Assembly (NCBI GenBank): GCA_029204225.1 | Contig: CM055113.1 | Span: 29,536,805 to 29,600,804, forward strand | Direction: 5' to 3' | Length of the DNA: 64,000 bases | Source: Diphasiastrum complanatum | Taxonomy: Eukaryota; Streptophyta; Lycopodiopsida; Lycopodiales; Lycopodiaceae | Shown: piece after piece, positions 57,740 to 64,000 of the stretch | How the letters are laid out: the number at the start of each line of letters is the position of its first letter | Position numbering within the stretch: position 1 is the first letter of the stretch | The notes under the pieces: generated by a model | Database searches by the model: none | Told to the model about the DNA's origin: nothing | The model's input: the letters and a program-made list of their open reading frames with translations, nothing else | Program-made: the position numbers and the translations under genes

Positions 57740-58977
57740 GTTGAGCGGCTTCATGAGCAGATCTGCAATCATGTCTTCTGATTTTATGTATTGGACCTGG
57801 AGCTCTCCTTTCAAGATTAAATCTCAAATGCGATGGTACTTTAGAGGTATGTGTTTTGTCTTTGAATGGAAGACAAGAACCTGGGACAGATAAATGGCAC
57901 TCAGAGAGTCCATCATCATCGTGCATGGCCCTTCTTGTGGTATCCCGATTGCTTCCAACATCATCTACAGCCACACTACCTCGTTCGCCACCTTTAAAGC
58001 TGCGACGTATTCAGATTTGCAAGAGGATTGAGCTACCAAGGTTTGCTTTTTGCATATCCAGCTGATTGCAACTCTGCACACTATGGTACATCCTCCAGTT
58101 ATGGACTTGTTGTTATCTTTGCAGCTCGCCCAGCTAGCATCACTGTAGTGATGCAACTCAAATCCCTTTCTTTCGTTCTTAGCTCTGTAGGCTAATCCCA
58201 TATTTTGGGTACCCTTCAGATACTATAGGATTCGTTTTGCCATTTGCCAATGTGCCATGCTAGGATTGGAAGAGAATTGGCTTAAAGCATAAACAGAGAA
58301 AGCTAGATCGGTTCTAGTACAAATTGTAAGGTACATCATACTACCGATCAAGTTTTGGTAGGGTATACCTGCCATCTTTTGTTCTTCCTCTTCTATTTTT
58401 GGTCAATCCTGCTTCGTCAGCTTGGCTCCAACTATCATTGGTGTGGCATTTTCTTTGGAGTCCAACATGTGATACTGCTTAAGCTCTTTTCTGGCATATT
58501 CAAAATGACTCAAGTGCATTTCGCCCTTTGTTCGATCTCCTTTGATCTCCAGCTAGAGGTATTTTATTGCTTCTCCAAAATTTGTGATTTAATAACTTTC
58601 AAAAATGTGACTCTTCATGTCTTTGATCAGCATCAAGGAATTTCCTATCATTAGGGAATCATCCATGAAGATAGTCAGTATTACAAAATCTTTTCCTACT
58701 CTTTTTATGTAGACATTACAGTCTGGTTCTGTAGGATTGAAGTCTAGAGACTTCAGAAGACTATCGAGCTTCTTATACCAATCTCGTGATGCTTGTTTAA
58801 GACCATAGATGCATCTCTGCAACCGACAGACATATTGTCAATTGTCGAGGTCTTCAAATCTTTCAGGCTGCTTCATGAAGATTTTCTCCTCTAGATCTCC
58901 ATGGAGAAAGGTTGTTTTCACATCAATCTGGTGCATTTTCAGATTGTGCTGTGTGACTTATGCAAGGAGTAGTGTTT
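57740..58977 (-). pseudogene. Family-5 RT and RNase H, inverted
   Basis: Read leftward from 58977: RT with HQIDVKTTFLHGDLEEKIF, CIYGLKQASRDWYKKLDSLL and the active-site region ILTIFMDDSLMIGNS (FMDD in place of YVDD). Then text ending QFSSNPSMAHW and RNase H with ELHHYSDASWASCKDNNKSITGGC, QTLVAQSSCKSEYVAA and MDSQSAIYLS-like text. Several frame changes are present. It begins where the gypsy LTR at 58978 starts. Confidence 0.84.
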
Positions 58978-59658
58978 TGTAAGTCCATGGGTAGAAGCTT
59001 AAAATAATAAAATAACTTAAACTTAGGATTAGAACTTAGACTTAAGAAACTTAAGTTTAGAAATATTTGTCTTAAGTTATCTTAAGTTTCAAAGTTAGAA
59101 ACTTTTAAAGTTCTAAATCCTAAGTTAGGAGTTCTAGAAGGGCTAGTTTTAAATTAATCCCATAAGTTAGTGAATACTTATGGAAGACCCTCCTTGCTAT
59201 AAAAGTTTGCCATGTACACAACACTTTTGAGATTAAGCTATCTTGCTCTCTATTTTGAGACTATCTCTCTATTTCATTTGTGTTCCCTTTGGAAAGGTGC
59301 ATAGGTTGAGGGAAGGTGCTCGAGCCTCCTCTTGTCTCCTTCTCATTGGTTTATTTGTGGCATGCTTTATTTGTTGATTATTGGTTAGCCGCAATTTATT
59401 TCCATTCCCCCTTTTGGGTGTTAATTTAGGATCTAGTTTAGTAACCTTGCTAGTTGGGTAAGCCTTAGTAAGGATTTATTGTTTGTTGTTTTAGTTAGTT
59501 TCATTGCAGTTCTAGTGGGTAAGCCTTAGTGCTTCCATCCTTGTTATCTATTTTCGTTTGAAGCTTTTGGTAGAATCTTAAAGGGTGGACGATCCTCTCT
59601 ATACGCACCACATCATGAGTAGATCTAGCCATCGCGTAAACAAAATTTACTTCCAACA
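58978..59658 (+). repeat. 5' LTR of a second Ty3/gypsy element
   Basis: It starts TGTAAGTCCATGG exactly where the copia RT text is cut and ends TTCCAACA before the primer site. A TATA-like GCTATAAAAG is near 59199. The direct repeat GGGTAAGCCTTAGT occurs twice (about 59456 and 59518). Confidence 0.72.
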
Positions 59659-59673
59659 TTGGTGCCGTTGCCG
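59659..59673 (+). other. Primer binding site of gypsy element
   Basis: TTGGTGCCGTTGCCG closely resembles the TGGCGCCGTTGCCGG-type sites seen in plant gypsy elements, with one change. It differs from the tRNA-Met sites of the copia families. Confidence 0.75.
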
Positions 59674-60515
59674 CTTTTTAAGATTTTTCTACCTAGCTTC
59701 CTTTTCCCTTTTGTTTTTGCTTTTGTGTTTGTGTGTATGTTTGCTTGTTTTTTACCTTCACACCACAACATGAGACTTCTCTCCAGGTCCTCAACGAGCT
59801 GCAGAGCAACCTATCAAGCCGGGATGAAGCAACAAAAGTGTCAACTTGGGCATTTTCTCTAAAAGAAGTGACCCAAGTGATATTTTTTTCGACCAAACAG
59901 GTATATCAGAATTCGCCAGTCTATCTGCAGTCATAACAGACACTGATCTTCCATTCTATCACCTCTATGAATTTTGACCATGTTCAGATTCTCTAAAATC
60001 AACTTGATATATTGTCAAAATCCATTGTTTTCAACCCAAATCTTGGTCTTAGAATTTGCCAGATTCACTGAGGCTAGATCTATCAAAGGTGAGTCCTCCA
60101 ACAGCTCCGCGAATTCTATCTCTAAGATTTTGCTTGCTTTCTGTCAGAAAATCACCTTTTCACTATTTCCTTTGTTTGTCAGAAGAACCTCAATATCAGA
60201 AATCGCTAGTCATACCACAAAATCGCCCTCAATGAGCACGATTTCTCTATACCCTCTGCGAATTCTATCCCTAAAAAAATATAAAAATCAGTATTTGATA
60301 GAAATCACCCCCTATTAGAATTCACGAGTATTGCAGTTAGATTTATCTGACTGTCCATGATATCTAGGCCTATTTGTGATTTCTATTTTTGCACAAACGT
60401 ACAATTTTTACTCAAACTGCTCCATTCTGCAAGAAAACTACCTCTTTTTGATTTTTTGGTCAAGTACAGTACTGCCCTGATCATCTGTACTTTTACCCTA
60501 CTCGCATACTACATC

Positions 60516-61207
60516 ATGTCTCGAGATTGTGCTGAATCGTCCAATCTGGCTCCTCCACGACTAGAATGCAAAATCCCACATATAGATGCGCCAAAGTACG
60601 ATGGAGAATCTGACCCAGTCCGATTTCTCCAAGACTTTGATAATGCATGCCATTTCTATGGAGATACCTTTCAAATTGAAAAGATCCACCTATTCCCCAT
60701 GGTACTCTATGGAATAGCCAAACAGTGGTATCTCAACCTTGAAGCTCCTGATCTTGCTTCTTGGACTACTCTCAAGGACGCTCTCATCAAGCGTTTCAAA
60801 CCATCCAAACTCAGAGCCCATTCACCCATATCAATATGCATCGTAAAGGGTCAGTTCAAAACTACGTTGAGTGTTTTAACCATCTCAAACTAGAATGTGT
60901 TGATGAAAATATCACTGAACGTATGGCCATCAAATTATTCTTGGTTGGACTAGCTAAAAACATCCACCATGAACTAAAACCAGTTGACCTTTATGGTCAA
61001 CTTAAAGGCGTAATGATTGATGCTATCTGTGAAGAAGACAAAGGTACTGATGACAACTTTGACCATCGTGAAAAGAAATTTAAGAATCTTGAACGTATGA
61101 CCCACCATCTATCGAGCATACTGCCCCTACCCTCCACAACAACTTATACCACACCCAAGGGTATACCAACCATGACCACCTACACCAAATCAGTACCAAC
61201 CACCACA
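60516..61207 (+). pseudogene. gag: Ty3/gypsy gag (Retrotrans_gag)
   Basis: ATG at 60516 gives MSRDCAESSNLAPPRLECKI. The core has PKYDGESDPVRFLQDFDNAC, IAKQWYLNLEAPDLASWTTL and IKRFKPSKLR, a clear gypsy gag signature. A frameshift near 60835 moves to the frame with SVQNYVECFNHLKLECV and MAIKLFLVGLAKNIHHEL. The C-terminal part is Thr-rich and joins a copia gag piece in frame at about 61208. No zinc knuckle is present before the break. Confidence 0.82.
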
Positions 61208-61344
61208 ACTGTAGCTTCAGTCATGCACCTTCCCAATCAGCTGCAATCCATACGATGGGATGGCAACCAGTTGGACCAGCATGTTGAGAAGATCAGAACA
61301 ATCTTCGCTCAACTCGCTGCATCAGGATAGGAGCACTAGGTCCC
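61208..61344 (+). pseudogene. Family-5 copia gag fragment fused to gypsy gag
   Basis: VASVMHLPNQLQSIRWDGNQ and the following residues match the family-5 gag at 17.1 and 21.6 kb. The frame stops at 61330 and is cut by the family-4 LTR at 61345. Confidence 0.85.
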
Positions 61345-61958
61345 TGCTGAATTCACATGTGTGAGACGCCCTACACATGTATTTTTGATCTCCTAAGTAC
61401 AATAACACCATAAAGATTAGACTAGCATTGGTTGTCAATAGGAAAGCTGATCATACAAGCAATATTATTGTGTTACAAGCAAGATCTGTCAACAAAACAT
61501 AAGACAAAGCATCATAAATGCCTATACTCGGCTAGAGAGAGAAAATAGCAAGTACAAAACTCGTGGAGAGAGAGAGGGCACAAAGAGCTTATCTCCAAAT
61601 TTGCATTACACACAAACTTCATCATTTTCTCAATGAGAGTACATCACATATATATAGATCCATGGACTCTTCTCCTACTTTGAGTTGAATTGGAGTTGTG
61701 GATCCACCTCTCAAGCTATCTAGACTTATCCAAGCCACCCTCACTATGTCTAATTGTGCCACATAGTCTTTTCATGCATTAAATGTGGCATGTAAAGTAC
61801 AAATGGCAATTCCTATGGTAGTTCGAGTTTCTATTTCTACCTACCTTGAATATTTTATTCTAAGATGTGTCTATACTAAGCCAAAAGAGCTCAATTCATC
61901 TTTGGCATTTTTAGGACCCATACTCACAACATTAGATAGATTTTTCAATATTTTGACA
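61345..61958 (-). repeat. 3' LTR of family-4 copia (minus)
   Basis: 614 bp from TGCTGAATTCACATGTG to TTTTGACA. On the minus strand TTTTTAGGAG lies before it as the polypurine tract. Confidence 0.85.
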
Positions 61959-63172
61959 CTCCTAAAAATGTATCTAATGTGAATCAAGCATTGATCTTGA
62001 GATAAGACCAAGATTAGACCTATGCTTTGAGAAGGCACTTTTTCAAAGTGGCTTTGTGAGAAGATCAACAATACACGAAGATGTGTCGACATGTTCTAAG
62101 TTGATTTCACTTCCAATGAGCTTTTCCCTTACAAAATGGTGTGCCACTTATATATGCTTGCTTCTTGCATGAAAAATAGGATTGTTTGCAAGAGCTTGTG
62201 CCGATATGTTGTCACATTTGATCAAGGGAAGATCATCCTCTTTGATGCACTTTAGCTCCATGACTAACCTCTTGATCCAAAGCACCTCTTTAGTTGTTGT
62301 AGTGAGTGCTTTATACTCGGCCTCACAAGATGATAGAGATATGGTATCTTGCTCTTTTGAAAGCCAAGACACAAGATTGCCTCCAAGAAAGATAGTATAT
62401 GCATTAATGGACTTCTGATCCACTTTAATCACTTGCAAAATCGGAATCTGAATAGCCAACAATGGTTAGATCTTCATTCTTGTATAATAAACCATAATCT
62501 TGAGTACAAGATACATATCTTAGACCTCTCTTGGCCATCTTCCAATGTTGGATCTTGGGATCTTGCATAAAATTGACTCAATTTGTGCACACAATAGCTC
62601 AAGCCAAATTAAAGAGCCTATAAGACTCCTATAAAGTGTGATGTCCTCAAAGGATCTTTCATCACCTTTAATAGGATTCTTTTACATGTTGCTCCATGGG
62701 AGTATCTATGCCCTTTACAACTTTGCATATTGAATTTTCTCAACATAGAAAAGACATATCTAGATTGACAAATAAAAGCATACTCTTCATGAAAATCAAT
62801 CTCAAGGCCCAAAATGTAATGGATCTCTCCTATATCTTGCATTTTAAATTCTTTTCCTAATGCATCTTGGTTTCTTGAACTAGCATCAAACAACTTCCAC
62901 TAAGAATAATGTCATCTACATAGATTAGGAGAATGACAATATTACTACCATCAAATTTTAAGTACATAGAAGGATCATAGTCACTAAGCACAAATCCTAA
63001 TGAAAGTAGAAAGTTGTTGAGTTCTTGAATACCATGATCTAGGTGCTTGCTTTAAGCCATAAAGACTTCTATAATAGCAAACACACCTAGATTTATCCTT
63101 GATAAATCCTTGAGGCTGTTCCCACGTATATCTCTTCCTCAATGATAGCCATTCAAAAGCGTTGGAGGACAT
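61959..63172 (-). pseudogene. Family-4 RT and RNase H remnants
   Basis: Reading leftward: QPQGFIKDKSRCVCYYRSLYGLKQAPRSWY (63172-62984), an RT segment around the YVDD site that is scrambled, then GEIHYILGLEI, ICQSRYVFSMLRKFNM (62893-62618), and RNase H with TISLSSCEAEYKAL, VLWIKRLVMEL and CDNISAQALANNPIFHARSKHI (62462-62148). The end of RNase H to 61959 is frame-shifted. Confidence 0.84.
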
Positions 63173-63961
63173 TCAAGTTGAAACAGCTTCCACATAAAAA
63201 ATAAGGCAAGAGAGATTAGAATTAAATAAAAAAAGGGATGGATGAAAGAATTGCTTATCTACTCACTATAGGAACCAATCAAGGGCTTACAGAACCCAAA
63301 TCCTAGTAAGACTTAGCAAAAAAAACTATGAGATAGATCTCACTAGACTTGACAATCTCTCTAACCAAGATTTTAAATCATCAAAAAAGAGAAGTATGGC
63401 AAAAGTTATAGTTCTTCTCTGAATTTCAACACGTGTGAAATATTCCTAAGAATGTCAAATTGACTCAAATACAATCTATTTTGTATGAAACAATTTGCCT
63501 AGAACCTATAAGTTTTTGGTCTAAATCACATATAGATGAGATTATATAGCTTCTGGATGATTTTTGTGATCATTCAAGCAATAAATGACATGTACACATG
63601 ATTTGCCACAGGTCAGGCACCTACCTACGACTCTTCAAAAGCTTATAACTTTTGATTGGCTTATCCAACTGTCATGATTCAAATTGCATCAAATTCTACA
63701 ATTTATAGCTTTCTAGTAGGCTAATTTGCTTGAAATTTGGATCTGAGGAGAGAGAGAACCATCAATCTGAAAATGGGCGGATTTCACACATGCCAACACT
63801 TGAAATTCCGTACAGTATCTGATCTGGCCCATTCAATGTGGTTTATAGCTCAGAATCACAAGAAAACTGCAAACTAGCTAGAAGGTAGAATCTAGACAAT
63901 TCCTAGCTTGAAATCTGATCAGATCTGCACACTTTTTGATTAGATTTGCTTGTAAAACTTA
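63173..63961 (-). other. Leader of the family-4 element
   Basis: No coding text. Contains CACACATGCC and CAACACGTGTGAAAT motifs similar to those in the LTRs. Confidence 0.6.
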
Positions 63962-64000
63962 GGTAGGCTCTGATACCATGCTGAATTCACACGTGTGGGA
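63962..64000 (-). other. Primer binding site and start of 5' LTR (family-4, minus)
   Basis: GGTAGGCTCTGATACCA at 63962-63978 is the complement of a tRNA-Met primer site. TGCTGAATTCACACGTGTGG from 63979 matches the left end of the LTR at 61345. Confidence 0.88.

Larger units (their letters stand above)
61345..64000 (-). mobile_element. Family-4 copia element, minus, running off the window
   Basis: The 3' LTR (61345-61958), RNase H, part of RT, a leader, the primer site (63978-63962) and the first 22 bp of the 5' LTR (63979-64000) are present. Gag, protease and integrase are missing between leader and RT, so it is internally deleted. Both LTR ends begin TGCTGAATTCACA on the plus strand. Confidence 0.85.

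Overview
This window reads as an intergenic, repeat-dense stretch of a land-plant nuclear genome. No ordinary host gene, rRNA or tRNA could be recognised. Almost every coding trace belongs to a transposable element: LTR retrotransposons primed by initiator-tRNA-Met type sites (TGGTATCAGAGC), Ty3/gypsy pol remnants, a Helitron remnant, and a large intron-containing DNA transposon. The species cannot be named from this sequence.

Layout. 1-4415: a recently inserted, internally deleted Ty1/copia element (family 1). 4417-4915 and 12276-12745: pieces of a Ty3/gypsy gag and protease. They lie on either side of a DNA transposon whose genes occupy 5104-11705. That transposon carries (a) on the minus strand, a four-exon gene with an N-terminal histone H3/CENH3-like fold followed by a Ulp1/C48 SUMO-protease domain; (b) on the plus strand, divergently, a two-exon gene of unknown function; and (c) on the minus strand, convergent with (b), a four-exon DDE-type transposase. 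A repeat-rich 0.83 kb segment separates the divergent pair. A second, decayed copy of parts of (b) and (c) lies at 35966-37440, which shows that the genes belong to a repeat family. This histone-protease transposon is the most interesting object here. The copy is inactive as it stands (premature stops, one exon off frame).

12925-24258: nested debris, made of a family-7 gag fragment, a family-4 LTR, two internally deleted members of family 5 (14624-18097 minus, 20630-23356 plus) and a gypsy pol remnant (18838-20629 minus) beside an unrecognised ORF (18128-18529). 24259-27340: a gag-only family-3 element (minus) and a plus-strand copia RT/RNase H fragment. 27341-29933: nothing recognised. 29934-32679: Helitron remnant with an accessory spliced ORF. 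32736-34780: family-6 LTR, family-7 gag, then a 131 bp (GA)n tract. 35585-37440: LTR fragment and second transposon copy. 39500-42547: family-6 element, minus. 42560-44765: copia integrase remnant interrupted by a family-3 LTR.

45700-58977: a Ty3/gypsy element on the minus strand, split by a complete family-2 copia element (46424-52499, target duplication TGGAT), by a permuted family-5 fragment (53011-54468) and abutted by more family-5 sequence. 58978-61207: another gypsy LTR and gag. 61345-64000: a family-4 copia element on the minus strand running off the window end.

The retroelements are independent parasites nested in one another. The only genes that plausibly work together are the three in the DNA transposon: transposase for mobilisation, a chromatin-like/SUMO-protease fusion, and an unknown partner.
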